Assembly: GCA_019843655.1 (NCBI GenBank)
Contig: JACDQD010000004.1
Coordinates: 7,068,001-7,132,000, forward strand
Reading direction: 5' to 3'
Length of the DNA stretch: 64,000 bases
DNA from: Lethocerus indicus
Lineage: Eukaryota; Arthropoda; Insecta; Hemiptera; Belostomatidae
Positions 1 through 13,216 of the stretch are shown here, in pieces. Within the stretch, counting starts at the first letter, position 1, and each line of letters begins with the position of its first letter. A model generated the notes under the pieces. The model had not been told where the DNA came from and did no database searches. It saw nothing but the letters and a program-made list of their open reading frames with translations. The position numbers and the translations under genes were made by a program.

Positions 1-2988
1 AGCGACAAAAACGATCGGCCATTCCATCAATTTTCTTTCGAGATATTTTTCGGCCGACCCGACTATAAATTCAAGCGATAACCCGACTAATTAAATTACG
101 GAACAAACTCATCCCTTCAAGGTGTCCGAAAAGGGTAACTGTGCCCGAGATCTACGACAATGACCGTGTCGAAAAAAAAACGTTATTATTTCCTTGTTTT
201 TGTAAACCGCAAAGAAAAACATCGCCGGCCGTTAACTGAACCGGGGGAGCCGTCCCCAGGGACAAGTTTCAGTGGGAGACACGGGAAATTCCAGACAATG
301 GGCGGTGGGAGGTTCGCTTTTTCGAGAGACAACAAGAAGGGGACGAGCAGCCCGAGCTGAACAACTCGGCGAACAATATTTTCTTATTCGCCCAATGGTG
401 GATTGAAAAGTGGGACGACGGGCGGCGATTGTCTCGATCTCAACCGAAACATTGGTTCCCTCGTCTGAAAAACGAGCGAAAGGCCGTAGATACAAAGGAA
501 CTGCAGACAAATTTAGGTTCCGAACATGCAACTAAGACCAAATCTTACCAAATTTGAGTGGTGTTCATAATTTCGCCCTCATTCCCGCGGATTTTTGTTC
601 TTTTTTTTTACGGGAGATACTTCAAGTACTGTAGTCAATTTTTTGTTGAAAGAAAAATGTCGGTGATCTTCTAACCCACTACACCCCATTTCAAATCCCG
701 TTTTTGTCCCATTGCTCCCGTTCTCAATTTATTGGTACTTAAGCCAGACTTAAATTGAGAGCTCAATTTAAGTTCTTTACTTGTGAGCGGAAGGAAAGAA
801 CTTTGAACTTGGAGATAAACTGATTTTAAATACCTAAAGGAAAAGCTGCTGCTAACGTAATTTATAGTTTCATAAAACTGGAAGGTAGCATAGGTTCGGA
901 AAGTGCCTTGTCAAGTATATTTTTCCCAAGTATCCGGTGTTTTCTTCCTTTAATTTTTGGGACATTTTTTGAAAATCCACTTATAATATAGCTATAAATC
1001 ATTGTTGATAATAATTTTATGTGGTGAAAATCACAAGGACGTAAGGGAATAGGTTATAAGAGTCCATTGTAATTTGATCAAACATCTTAAAGCTAATTCG
1101 CACGAAATGTCACAGTGGCATCATGCTCTCCGTCTGCACTATTAATTTGCCTCTTACCTATTATTTTCAAACTCGAATTGCTACCAGCGGACCTCAATTA
1201 ATTGAAGAAATACCATTCCATTACTGAAAGATTAAGAAATACATCATAGTAAGTCGCTAATCCTTGAGTCAAAGCTTTCTATATTACTCATTCAGCAATG
1301 GAGCGTATATTTCGGAAGTGAAGGGTTAATAAGAGCTTTATGCTTTGTGAGAGGGGAGCACATCTAAGTAACCGGTTTAAGAAATAGTGAAGCTTGAGGT
1401 TTAGAGCCGTTGAACTAGCGCCTTGAACACTGTCGGAGAGTTGACCGGGTTGACGTTTGGATCGATCACTTTTTTAGGATGGGCCGGCCCGCCCCACTTC
1501 CCGGATTGAATTTTCCCCCACGAGTGTGTGCGTCCGTGCGTGTGTGTAGGCGCGCCCGCGTGTGTGTGCGCCAACCGGGACGCGGCACAGGAACCAACCC
1601 GTATAAATCCTATTTGGCTTTCGATCGGTTCCCGAATCTAATACAGCGTTCATAATGATCCTATCGCCTCGCTTTCTCTTTCGACGAATCTTCCTTAGAC
1701 GCGGTCTAGGGTCCCGTTAAATGAGTCCGACTATTACTTCATTGCTGAGATTTACAGTGGGAAAAAGCCCCGTCGATACGCCCACAAATCCAATTTTGGT
1801 CTTGTAAAAATTGGCACCGTAAAAAGGACGCTCAGCCGAGAAAATTTCGTCAACCACTTACCCTAAAAATCAAATAATAGCCCAGTTATTGATGTTACGG
1901 TAATTTCCGTCGCATGAAAACCATTATAGATTTATAAAATATGTGATATACACATCTCATCGATAACGTGCTTAAATAGGGTTCTGAATTTTATTTTAAT
2001 AGGTGGATGGGGGTATACCTTTTATGTATCGATCGGCAATTGGTCAGAGGTCGTATGACTCTTTCATTGACAGATATATTTATCCTGTGTATAGTGTTGG
2101 TGAATATGTACCAATCTGCTTCATTTCTGATTTTGGAATGAACAATTTTCATTCCTGGATTAGGAATGAACACTAAGCAGTTAGATCAAGTACTCGGAAA
2201 TTTGAGCCCTCTAAACTGTTTCAGGTTTAATATGGAAAACAATGTAATTTACAAAAGTAATTTTGTTACAGAAAGTATTTTAATTTTGAAACACGACTAC
2301 CACTATTGAGTTTAGAAACAGTCGCCAGTAGACAACTATTGATATAGATTAAATTCCCGAAATGAGAGTAAATTTATTGGCATCAATAACGCCCGAGTTA
2401 TTCTTCGATTCGACAAAACTCGTGAAGGGAAAAATACACCGGTGTGGAGTGGTTTGAAAACTCATTCTTCGGGAAGGGGCCAGGATCAAAAGGTCCTTGG
2501 CGGATGAGGGGTTGGAATAGGGGTTGGAGGGGGAGAGGCGTTCCGGACTGCCTTTTGCCCTTAAATAACCTCGGCGTGAATATTGCACGAAGTTATTTGC
2601 CGGTTGAAGCGTTGCGTTTTGTTAAGGCCCCGGCGACTTTCCTCCCGAGTGGGACAACTCACTCCTAAACTCTGGAAATTACAACTACACGAATTAACCT
2701 CTCCGAGCGACTAAGAATCGTTGAATGCAATACAAGAAAGACTTTAAAGCAGTATTGTTCATATTTGTATTTGACCAAGTTCAAACCACTATTGAACGCT
2801 CAATTGTCAAATTGTCATTCTAAGGCAATCTCCCTGGAGGAATAATTTAATTCCTAAGGAACTACCGATTGACAACTGACTCACCGGTATTAATTTTTAT
2901 GTGAACAAATATTAATGTCACTAATACTCCCATATATTATTATTGTATTTACTTCACTCCGAATTTCCATTGGGATATAATTTACTTT
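1..2988. other. Non-coding stretch, no gene recognised
   Basis: There is no open frame with recognisable protein features on either strand. A GC-rich patch lies around 230-530, and a GT-rich, CpG-rich patch around 1440-1600 has alternating GTGTG and GCGC. The remainder is AT-rich. The only frames here are short and have arginine- and proline-rich composition typical of GC-rich DNA read by chance. Confidence 0.6.
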
Positions 2989-3003
2989 TCTCTTAGAAAT
3001 ATA
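2989..3003. repeat. Target-site duplication, left copy
   Basis: The 15-bp word TCTCTTAGAAATATA occurs here and again, exactly, at 3569-3583. It abuts the poly(T) tract (the element's poly(A) on the minus strand), as expected for a duplication made by target-primed reverse transcription. Confidence 0.9.
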
Positions 3004-3568
3004 TTTTTTTTTTAAACTGTTTTATTTTTGCACAATCAACCTATACAGTTATGGGTGCAATTGATACATGTGATTATTTCGGCGTGTTAGTCACGACAAA
3101 GAAACCACCCAATGATGGCACTTTTGACATGTTTTAAAAAGTGAGGTGATCTCTGGGCCAGTGGCGTTTAAGCCGTCGTGGTGGGGATAGTGGATGGGTA
3201 GAAGAGGAAAGGGACTGAACGAGTGGATTTGGATGGGGAGAGAGGCGGGAGTGGAATTTAAGGAAGCGTGATTTTGCGACTTCGTCGACTGTCGGTATGT
3301 TGAGGTCATTATGGATTGTTCGGTTAGAAACATACCGGGGAGCATTAAGGATGGTACGAAGGACTTTTGATTGGAATCTCTGGATGCGGGCGATGTTGGA
3401 TTTCTTAGCGGAACCCCATAGCTCTATTCCGTAAGTCCATGTCGGTTTTAAAATGGTTTTGTAAATTGTAAGTTTGTTGTCTACTGTCAGTTTTGATGTC
3501 TTTTTCAATAGAGGTCTCAGCAGTCCAAATTTGCGGTTAAGGTCTGTTCTTTTGAGACGCGTATGGGG
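3004..3568 (-). mobile_element. 5'-truncated Jockey-clade non-LTR retrotransposon
   Basis: This is a minus-strand LINE insertion of about 565 bp. On the plus strand it starts with a run of 10 T (3004-3013), the poly(A) tail in the element's own sense. About 120 bp of 3' UTR follow, then the last 144 codons of the reverse-transcriptase ORF. The body stops abruptly at 3568, where the second copy of the 15-bp duplication begins, so the element was truncated at its 5' end on insertion, the usual fate of LINE copies. The frame has no stop until its natural end and the duplication is exact. Both suggest a fairly recent insertion, although the copy cannot transpose alone because the endonuclease and most of the RT are missing. 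Confidence 0.93.
3134..3568 (-). pseudogene. C-terminal fragment of Jockey-type reverse transcriptase (ORF2)
   Basis: This open frame of 144 codons has no start of its own and enters at the truncation point. Recognisable Jockey-clade signatures, in order, are the RLKRTDLNRKFGLLRPL motif, the KLTIYKTILKPTWTYGIELW block after the catalytic palm, and then IARIQRFQSKVLRTI followed by NAPRYVSN. This region lies C-terminal to the YADD catalytic box, which is absent here. The protein ends at WPRDHLTF with a TAA/TGA-type stop and a short 3' UTR. It is a dead fragment with no expected activity. The clade assignment is firm; the exact family is not determined. Confidence 0.92.
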
Positions 3569-3583
3569 TCTCTTAGAAATATA
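3569..3583. repeat. Target-site duplication, right copy
   Basis: Exact second copy of TCTCTTAGAAATATA. The flanking bases differ (T before the left copy, G before the right; T after the left, C after the right), which fixes the duplication at 15 bp and the 5' boundary of the LINE at 3568. Confidence 0.9.
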
Positions 3584-4933
3584 CTTTCAAAATTTGCAGG
3601 CTACATAAAAACTTAGTTCAAACAGTTAAAAAACGCCGTTCCTATTGTTATTGTTTAAATATTTTATTATGTTTCTAGTTAAAACGAGATTATTTTATTT
3701 ACACGATCATTTTACAACAGTACAGAGGAAGGATAAAAACGGGGAATTGAGTTTATCGTTATTACTCTGGCATTACTAATTTCAGAGTCCAGAGATTTGG
3801 GGTTAGGTCAAATGGTTAGGTACACGGTGATAATTAATCGAGCCTCGCCGACGATCTCGTTTGTGAAGCGTTCCAGGTTAAGTTGAGTGTGAAGCTACAT
3901 CGGAGTACTCGGCCGTTCTCGGTATCGGGCGGGCGTTAGGCCCACGCGGGGATGCCCTCGCAGCTCTGACCTTTCGGGTCAAAGACCTTTTCTCTCCCGC
4001 CCCCACGCCAGAATTTCCGCTGTCCTTTATTAAAACAAAGCGAGAGGAGAAAATAATTTTTCATTTCGAAATTTTTATAACGGCGACAATATCAATCTCG
4101 CGAATTTGGGGAAAGGAAAAAGCCCGGTTAGAAGGAATGTAATATAAACGGTTGTTTTCCAGGGTTGGGAGTGCCCGCTACTGTTAGGCCTGATTTTCCC
4201 GAACGATTTGATACAAAATAAAATACAATTAGCTCATAAATTTTTTAGTTTGACTTTTTCAGAACGTGACTACTCAATGTCGATTAGAAGTTTTCCGACA
4301 AGCAGAGGATTCATAGAACAAGCCCAATAAAAATATTCCCTAGGCCAAGAATAAACCGTTCGGCCTATCGAACTTTCATATCTCCCAGTTTGTACTGACA
4401 CCGAACGCTTGTATTTTCAGTAGTTGGTTCCGGGAAAACTAATTTCCCCACTCGATACGAGGGCGGGCCCTCGTGTGAAATCTGTAAGCCCATACTCGGA
4501 AAATCCGTGTTAGGCGGAGGCGGCACTGTATGTGCATGTGCTATAGAAAACGGCGGCGGCGGGCTGACGCAGGTAGGGCCCCCCGCTTATTGTGTTCGGC
4601 AGTCTGCAACTTATGTGCATTCCGTTACAGACCGCCCCCCAACAATCCATTGTAGAACCCCCGGCTTCGGAATCAACTTCGGGCGGTTCGAACATAATTG
4701 TTTCATGCGGGATTGGTTCCCGCCCGAACAACCGCCCGGTCCAGTAAATGTGGTCCCAATCTGCGATATTATTCGCGGGTTTATTTATCAGCAAGTCTCA
4801 AACGTTAAACTATACTCGGCCGAAATTTCAGCCGGCTCTATCGTGTAAAGGAACTGCTGAAACGGACTAAAATTACCCGTCTAAATATACGTCCCTGCCA
4901 ACTGGAAATACATTCCAATTTCTCTCTTCTTCC

Positions 4934-4959
4934 AGGAGACAGAAACACACGAAATCTAC
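4934..4959 (+). repeat. 26-bp word shared with 55798-55823
   Basis: The word starting AGGAGACAGAAACACACG and ending AAATCTAC is identical at both places, 51 kb apart in the same orientation, while the flanks are unrelated. This is too long to expect by chance in 64 kb, so it is probably the remnant of a dispersed repeat. No further element structure is visible. Confidence 0.6.
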
Positions 4960-7605
4960 GTTATTCCAACCCCCGCAGACCACAAAACGTGTATTCTAAA
5001 CATTCCAATTTTTTCTCCCCAATTTCTTGGATGTCCAATATATTGGGAAGAACTTACCTATCCGTAGTTATACTAAAGTTACCATACTTATAATAAGGAA
5101 TTTTACTATTGAAAATAATTTTTCCCGCTTCCGTGAGCAACTGCTCACTACCGTAACTGACATCATCTTCAAAATACCGAAATCAGCATGCGGAGAATGA
5201 TGATACCATAAATACCAGACAGTTCTTTAAGTGATTATGTTTCCCGTATTAGCCTACGTTTTTACTTTTAAACGCTTACCTGTTAGAAGGTAAAAAGTGT
5301 AATTCCGGCCGCGGGGTATATCGGATCGAAGCCGCAAAGTCCCTAACCTTCATTATAAACGATACAATCGAAATTGAATAATTTGAGAGAATTTCCGACG
5401 GCCCGTGGGACCGACTGGGGCCAGCGCGAGCCGCCCCCGCAAGGCAGTCTCAATTATTCATTAAAATTGATTCGCCCAATTCTCTGGGTGAGACCCGAAC
5501 GGTGTTTGCACGTTAGGTTTTGTCGTTGTGAAAACCTCGCGCGTTTTCCCGCCGTTAGGCTGGATTCATCCACCCGGCCCCCCTCAATTATTAATTTTCA
5601 TTTTTGACACCGACCTAATATCCCGATACCACTAGGCCCGAGCGAACATTAACCTCCCTAGATTGTCCTGTAGATAATCGGAATCTCTAAGTACTGTGTA
5701 AAAAAAAGTAAGAACTCCACTAAAATAAAAGACTTTGGTAAATTTTTAAATTAAAAATATTAATACGATAAGCGTATCTTAAATATTCGGAATACTCATG
5801 TCTATACGCTAGAGAGAAAAAAACCGACTCGCTCCTAGTTTCGTCACCCCGAATACAGCATTAATATTAATCTTTTCTCACATCCCATATGTGCGACCCC
5901 GGCATAGCGATTTCAAAGTAAAATTCGCTAGGAAGTTAATATCTATGCAAATTAAAATTTCAAATAGGCATATAAAGGGGCTCAATATATGGGAGAAGAT
6001 ATGGAGAACGGATATTTAAATTCGTTACCGCGTACAAAATATTGCCGTATTATGAAATGAACGGAAAATGAAATACGGGTTCAATGTAAAGAGATATTGG
6101 ACCATCCGTACATATTTGATGCGTACTGATGTTAGGAAGTACTCCTTATATTTAATTTATTAAAAAAAATTCAATTTCTGTAAATCTTTAAATTACAAAA
6201 TCAGTTCTGACTGCAACAATAGGCGATTGGACAGAGATCTCAAGAGTGATGATACGGTAAGTCTCATGGCTGTCCATGTATGTCATGTTCATTATACGAA
6301 ATTGGAAATAAGTATCAACGGTTAACAGCGAAGAAATTAATATTACATTTATATTATACGATGGGATAAATTTAAATTGGCCCACTTATCTTTGTATGCG
6401 AAAGACCGAATGCGGTATGCAGGTATTAGAAGGCGGTCTGTAAAGCGGGTAAGTCCGGTTGACTAAGGGAGGCCTAAGCCCCGCCACTTTAAGAACGGCC
6501 GCAAACTGTTCCAATAATTCCTTTGAAAAGGGTTCGGCGATACCGGCCCGCCTCCTCCTCCCACCCCAACTCCCAACAACACTAAATACACGCTATCTAT
6601 CCAAACTCTCATTCCTTCCACTCTACTCCACCAACCCGGAAACCTAGAGACCGTTCCCTTCCCCACGGCCGTCGATAATTCCCAGGGGCGATGGCTTTGC
6701 GGGCCCCGCAGGGGCTACGGGGTGGCGGAAAGAAGAATTTAAAACCCAATTTAAAGGGGCCATTTTTCAGAGGCTCTCGGCCGTTCCTCTTCTGCGGCCC
6801 GGAATAGTAAATACTGTTGAATCCATGGCGATGCCTTGCCCACAATAAAACGGGCGATCCATTTTAAATATTCCTAGATTTCATTCTAAAAAATTAAGTT
6901 TGTTCAGTTAATTGTGGGAGGCTATATTCACATCTTGATCAACGCTTTAACCACACAAAGCCAGTATAAACTAAAACGTCTAAAACTGATAGAAACGCGA
7001 ACTATTAGACGAAGATAGAAAGACTGTGTGAAGAATTTCGCACCCGCCGGCTACCCCCGATTGAAATCAATATATTTCTGGTGTAACTGATAACATAAAA
7101 TATACACCGCTAACAATAAATCTTTTCCGGAATTTTTCCTGTGTTACCACCTGTGTTTCAAGGGAAACCACCTGAGAGGTCTCCATTCGATGGGTTTTTG
7201 CCCTTACCTACAGAGACCCTCTTCCTGGAAGTAGACCAATGCCACGCCAATGGCGAAAAAGACACACATGAGACATGTAAATAGATGTCTACATTCTAAT
7301 ATACAGAACTGAAGCTACACAAGCTTCTTTGAGTTTCGAAAGTAGTACCGGGTATTTGAATCAAAAGTTAAACTCTTATAAATAAAAATTGGGTTCGACA
7401 AAATTTTCTATAAACAATATATTCCCTTCAAATAACGGAAGATGTTTAAATAATAACCGGAAGGAATACTCAATTAGAAATAGGGGTTCGATACTGTATA
7501 TTGAAATGAAGAATTCCGGGGACAGGAGAAACGGGAGGGGACTAGCGTTGGACACAAAAGAAGGTGAGCAATCGATAGAGGGCCATTGAGTCCAGTGCCT
7601 GTCAC

Positions 7606-7649
7606 ATCCCTCCCTCCCACCCTTCATCCCTCCCTCCCTCCCTCCCTCC
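7606..7649 (+). repeat. (CCCT)n tract
   Basis: Tetranucleotide TCCC repeats, interrupted once by CACCCTTCA, with a pure run at 7627-7649. An ordinary microsatellite; it explains the Pro/Ser-rich frames reported on both strands here. Confidence 0.8.
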
Positions 7650-9493
7650 GGCCGATACCTCCACAAAACCCTCCTAATGTTACATTATTAAAACCTCACT
7701 TCGCCGATAACCCGTCGGCCGGATCGATAGAACCGCGGTCATCGATATCCGGCCGTGATGACTCCACTCCGTGCACGAGACTCATCGATCGGTTCCAAAG
7801 GTATTTCGGGCCCCCGGCCGGGGCTATTTTCAGCGACAACCAATTAGTCACAGTCGGACGGTTCCAAAAAAAAAAATTAAATCACATAATTTGTCACGTA
7901 AACTATGCAGTCGTACAGACTGAATTTTCAAGCTTGAACATATGCCGTTACCGAAATATTACACTGACCATATAAACGGGGTAATGCTGGTTACTTTAAG
8001 TATCATAGTTTCCTATTTAAAAAAAAAAACATGCTAGTAAAGTATAAAATATAGTGGATCATTTCCTTGGATTCCTAATTTTAATTTTAATAAGTAAACA
8101 GCATTATAATCGGTCGAATGAAAAGTGTTTTAGAAGAAAAGAGAAATTTTGAACATTCTACACGCGCATTTTCTTCTGTCAACATTATCGCCACTCTACT
8201 CTCCTTTAGCCGATGACCGAATTATCGATGAATCGAAGCAATGACGATATTCGCTGGACAATTACACGACTGGGAGTTACTTCCGGCCGCGGGTGACGTC
8301 GTTAGTTATTTCCTGTTTGAGAACCTCACTGCTGGCCCCGTCGGGCGGCCAACAACACCCCTGCGGTGACCCCCAACAACCGAATAAGGGATGCAACATC
8401 CCTCTAATTGAAACGTTATTACCGAGCCCGAGCCCCGAATCCCTCCAACGTGCTCCAATTGGTATATCCGAGGCGTTTTGAGTCGGCGTTAAATGACCCC
8501 ACGCCGGTGCCGTAATTTAGAGAGAGGAAACCCGCGTTTGCCGTGTTTAACGGACAGATATTCCGGTGATTGCAATGAGAGTATCCGAGCTAGTCCTTGA
8601 ATTCAGTTCAAATTTGCAATTTAATCAAATTTGCGCTCCAATAAATGAAATCGGGAATTCTCCGTTTAGTTGTTAGAGTGGCGCGTTCTTACAACATTCA
8701 TAAAATACGGTATTTCTTTTCCAGTAACCAATTAAAAATCTTAAATGTGACAATAGACACATAACGTAATGTGACTTTCTAAATTTGATACTAAGAATTG
8801 GCTCAACCGAATGAAAAACGGAAGAAAGAAATAATAATTAAATATTAAATGTTGTTTTCCAAAACACCTATAGTATTGCTACCGTTGTGTGAGTGTGGCG
8901 TGAGTCGCAATCGCGTGCACCGGCGCAGGGTTATCGCACTTGACAAATAAATAAATGGCTGAAAAAAAGAATGATAGATCACAAAACTAACACGTGGTGT
9001 TCCAAGGGGTCGACTATAATCAATTGGTTGTCCTCAGACCGGGTAACGTTGCTATGCGCCATTCCCGTGCGTATTGAGCACAGTTTTCAATACGTTAAGA
9101 ATTAGCAAAACGTGTCAATAATTTCAGCTATAATTAGCAATGTCTCATTACACAAGACTCAATTTAGAATACCACCAATTATCAAATAAATTATTGTCCA
9201 ATAAAGTTGTCAGCCGCTATTAGCGGTAATTATTTCAAGTACCCTTTCTGGCCAATATATAAACCCCTTTAATTATATTTGTTATATTTTTTAACCCGAT
9301 TAGTTTTTGCTTAAAAGCTGTTTATTGATTTCTTTACGGACAGGAAATTAATCGAGAGAACAGTTTATTCCGATAAATAGAATTTATTTTCATAAATGTT
9401 ATTAACCATTTATATGCTGGAAAAGCGGAATAAAAAAAACTAGTGATACTAAAAAGTAAGCAAAACTAGCCAATAATGTTGACTCGGAGACAA

Positions 9494-9800
9494 ATTAGCT
9501 TTTTACAAACGTCAGATGGAATACAACTAATTCGGAAACGAAATTACGGCGCACGATACTACACAGTCAAACGGAGGTGCTGTGCGGGACTAGAATTAAA
9601 GGAGCTCTATTGTGTCCAGACGTCCGTAATAGGATTGAAATAGTCCTATCCCTTATTCATCTCGCCGCAAACTGATCTCGTTCCAACGTCGGTAAATTTC
9701 ATTTCTGGAGGTTTAAAAAATAATAAGAAATCTATTAGACTGCATATCTACAGAAACTAGTCCCGACAACAATTAATTCGCTCGTCCAGAAACATATCGA
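9494..9800 (+). repeat. Dispersed direct repeat, copy 1
   Basis: The first 159 bases (9494-9652) align without gaps to 13219-13377 with about 9 mismatches, including an identical core of about 63 bases centred on CGGCGCACGATACTACACAG. The remainder to about 9800 aligns with small insertions and deletions and ends in a shared ACTAGTCCCGACAACAATTA block. I see no terminal inverted repeats, coding capacity or poly(A) tail, so the class is unknown: a MITE-like family, a SINE-like family or a local segmental duplication would all fit. Confidence 0.85.
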
Positions 9801-12800
9801 TGCTTGGGCATATCGGATCTGGCTTCTTTTTTCTTTCATTTCAGGACGAGAGAGGTCCCGCGTGTAAGTGGATTTCCGAATTAATATCAAGTATCTGATT
9901 TCCTCTTTCAAAAACGATTTATCCCTTTCTCGATACCATAATCGAATTACAGGGAATACGCTTTTAAACGGTATCAGTGCCGGAATTCGCGGCCCTTGTT
10001 TATTAATTAATGGCGATCGCAATACTTATATTATGCAATTATAACAAGACAAATACTCGGCATAAATTAATCATTCATTTCACTGTTTATTATTTGCGAT
10101 CTATTAATATTTCTTTATAGTCTACAAGATTCCGTAAAAACGAATCCTCCGCATCAATTATTTCCAATTTTTATCGTTTAGGGGTTAAAAGACACCGATG
10201 TTTTTATGTATCGCAAAGTCGGGAGATTAAAAACAATATTTCGGTAACGGGTATATGATAGTATTAAAAAGTCGATGCGTTGCTGTGAAGTTAACGATCG
10301 CATAACGGCGGGCTGCCTTTCGGAAAATGTTATAATTTTTAATATAGCCCGGATATTTGAATACATAGAAACGGAACGACACGAGTCTACCCAAGTTGCT
10401 GTAAACTCACCGTTCGCCGCAATATTAAAAACCGTGGCGCTTCTCATACCCCCCGCCCCCGCCCAGGCCCCCACCAACGGTGCGCTGGGACGGCGAGGGT
10501 GGTACAACCGCCGCCGAAAGGAAAGTCGGGGAAAAAGCCGTGGTGAAAAATGACTACCGCTTCCCAGGGCCGAGGGGGGAAAGGGGAGCCGCTCCCAAAG
10601 TAAGAGGAAGAACTGGGAGATAGAAGCGGAGTGAGGCGGAGAGAGAAGTTTTATAAGCCCCGGGGGGACTTAAACCGAGCCGGCGGAGAGTACTAAACAT
10701 GCGTACTAAAATTAAGAATATAAAACAGAAGTAGAGCCTCTGCTGGAAGTTCGCATTTATAGCGGGGGCCTTCTTTATTAGTTGGCACTCTTACCTACTG
10801 TCGGGGAGTTATGGGCGGCCCGAGTGTAATTGCTACATCGAAAACGTTTTATTGGGGCCCGATTGCACTCTTTCGTTACTATTCACTCAAATCAGATTTT
10901 CCGCTCGATCTAATCGAATTACAACAGTATACAATCTGCTAGCATTTGAGTAGTATTCAATGATATTAATTATTATTACATTGCCAGGTTCGTTAATAGG
11001 ACTTTTGGGAGATGTTTGCCTTGGAATCGGTTTCGACATATTCCAGGGGAGCCGGTACATTAACCTTATAAAATTTTAAGTATTTTATACTCCTTCCGTA
11101 ATAATTACTGCTTATACCAACGTTCATCGCACTAATGCGTTATAATATGTGGAACTACTTCTATGGTTCCTGTACACATGTTGAGATACGCCTATTCATA
11201 CGCTGGGGCTTTATATTTTTAATGGAGTTAAATGTATCCTTATGAAAAGCCCCCTATTTTTTCAACTTTCCTTTGGAACAGTCGAAGAACCGAGACAAGG
11301 CTAAATACACAATTATATCATGGTTTTTGCTAGCTTGTGTCCACTCGTGTTATGCTAGACCAGTTTCACTTTATTACCATCTTCACCAGGGATTCGCGTC
11401 TGCAATTAATAACTTAATTCGGGGCTACAATTAATAAGTGTCAGACAAGCGGTATCGGCACGAAACTCGTAACATATTTCGGATATCCACTTAATAAAAG
11501 TTTCGCCGTCGGAGTGAGTCGGGGGGACGTGGACCGGGCGGTACGCGGGGCCGGGAAGAATAAACGGGGGCGGTATGGCCAGCTGTTAAAGTTTTATGGC
11601 GCCCAGCTCGCGTGACTATCCAATTAACGTGGACGTTCGTGTTCTCGAGGATCGTGTTTCAACCGCCTGCGCCCCCGGCCCGTTATAACGAAATAATACA
11701 AGACCGACAACTTTAAAGGGGCGAGCACACTTTGTACCTCGCTTCGGCGGGGAACGAAAACAAAAATGACAAGTCCGCCCCTTACCACCGCCCCCATACT
11801 GGAGCTTTTTAGTTATTTTTCTTCGTACACGGAATACGAATGGCGTTATCGGACGCGAAACGACAGGCCGCGAAAGGTTCGTCGAATGTAGCGGAATGAT
11901 TCGAAACGTCGGCACTGCCTTGTATTTCCAACTGTTTCCTGCACATTTATTTAATCTCGAAATAGAAAAATGCATTCGGTTCATCGCCAGCGATAAGCGG
12001 AATATTTTTATTTTTGAGTTTCTTGACGAATCGAAGCGTTAAAGTTATTTGTGGGAGTAACAGTTCGCCCAATGTTATTTTCTTCTAGCAGTGGGATACA
12101 GAGAGTTTATAACCCCAGAAATATCGTACAATATTTACTGAGCTTAATTGACTGCATGAGAGCAAAATTTATTGAATATATTATATTTAAATTAACTGAA
12201 ACAAGCCGTCCATTGGTTAATTATAGATTATATTACATGTTGGGCCTTCCTAGGGTACACAAATGTGAAAGCCTTACCCGGCACAATGGAGACATAGAGA
12301 ATACAATTTTCCTTTTTATGAGGGGAGGGAAACACTGGGCCGGGAAAGCCTCTGAAAGAGTACGGGTACCGGGGCTTGGGATACTGGCCCCGGAAAATCG
12401 AATTAAGCCCCATGGAAAAACCAAACAATTTCGCGGCTCTTTTTCCCACCCAGAGGTAGGCTAATTCGGTACGACATCTGTGCACTTTCATTTCAGCCGT
12501 CGCCTCCAAAGTGGTTTATTGGGACTGCTACACTCGCGGCAAGAAATTACTCACGTACGTGTTTACTTTACCTTCTGTTTTTCTGTGCATACGTCTATGG
12601 CAACATTTATTTTAAATATATAAACACTAAGAATTGACGAGAAATATCTCGCGATATATTAAATAACGTCTGAAAATCTACCCCCAGTTAGTCCGCAGTA
12701 TTATTTTGACTAACTAGTACAGAACGGTAGACATTGTAACGTATGATTATGCGTGAAGTCTCTACAAATGATGATATACATCCTCCGGACTGAAAAAAAT

Positions 12801-13216
12801 CATATCTGACCGAGGAAAACTCCCGTTCATTTAGCGTTTTGAGTGTGCTCCAGGAGCCTAATTGGAATGTGTAGTGGCCACGTTAAAAGGGACGCCTTTT
12901 AAAAAAATAAATCACGGAATTCAACGAGACAGAGAACATGGCCCCCGTGCGACCGCTCTCGTGGAAAAAAAGGAAAACTGCAGGTTTCTGTCTCGTTTAA
13001 TTATTGACCACAAACTGGACATTATTCATGGATCCATTATCGACTACAGGCGTACCCCGTTTAGTTGATATATACAAGCAAAGTTCAGGCATTCAACAGT
13101 TAACATTTTAAATTGTATGTCAATATAAATACATTAATAGACGTCACAAAGTTCCCATAAAATATTGCAAACTAATAATTATTAGTTACAACTAATAATT
13201 CCACTAGGACTTCTTA
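9801..13216. other. Non-coding stretch between the two repeat copies
   Basis: No gene is recognised. GC-rich patches occur at about 10430-10680, containing a C-rich quadruplex-type motif, and at about 11500-11900. Frames of 90-137 codons here are on both strands, lack homology features I can recognise, and mostly follow the GC-rich patches. Confidence 0.5.
10449..10472 (-). other. Putative G-quadruplex motif (minus strand)
   Basis: The plus strand carries four C-runs of 6, 5, 3 and 5 separated by G, G and AGG, so the minus strand has four G-runs with loops of 1, 1 and 3 bases. This fits the usual short-loop quadruplex pattern. It lies inside a CpG-rich patch. Function is not known. Confidence 0.55.

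Larger units (their letters stand above)
3584..9493. other. Non-coding stretch with scattered GC-rich patches
   Basis: No gene is recognised. GC-rich, CpG-rich patches occur near 3890-4020, 4430-4850, 5290-5640, 6460-6850, 7560-7860 and 8280-8500, separated by AT-rich DNA. A short CCCT tract lies at 7606-7649. A 26-bp word at 4934-4959 recurs at 55798-55823. Open frames here follow the GC-rich patches and have low-complexity Pro/Arg/Gly composition. Confidence 0.55.

Noticed and set aside
3091..3345. 84-codon minus frame overlapping the LINE
   Set aside because: Off-frame shadow of the Jockey reverse-transcriptase fragment.
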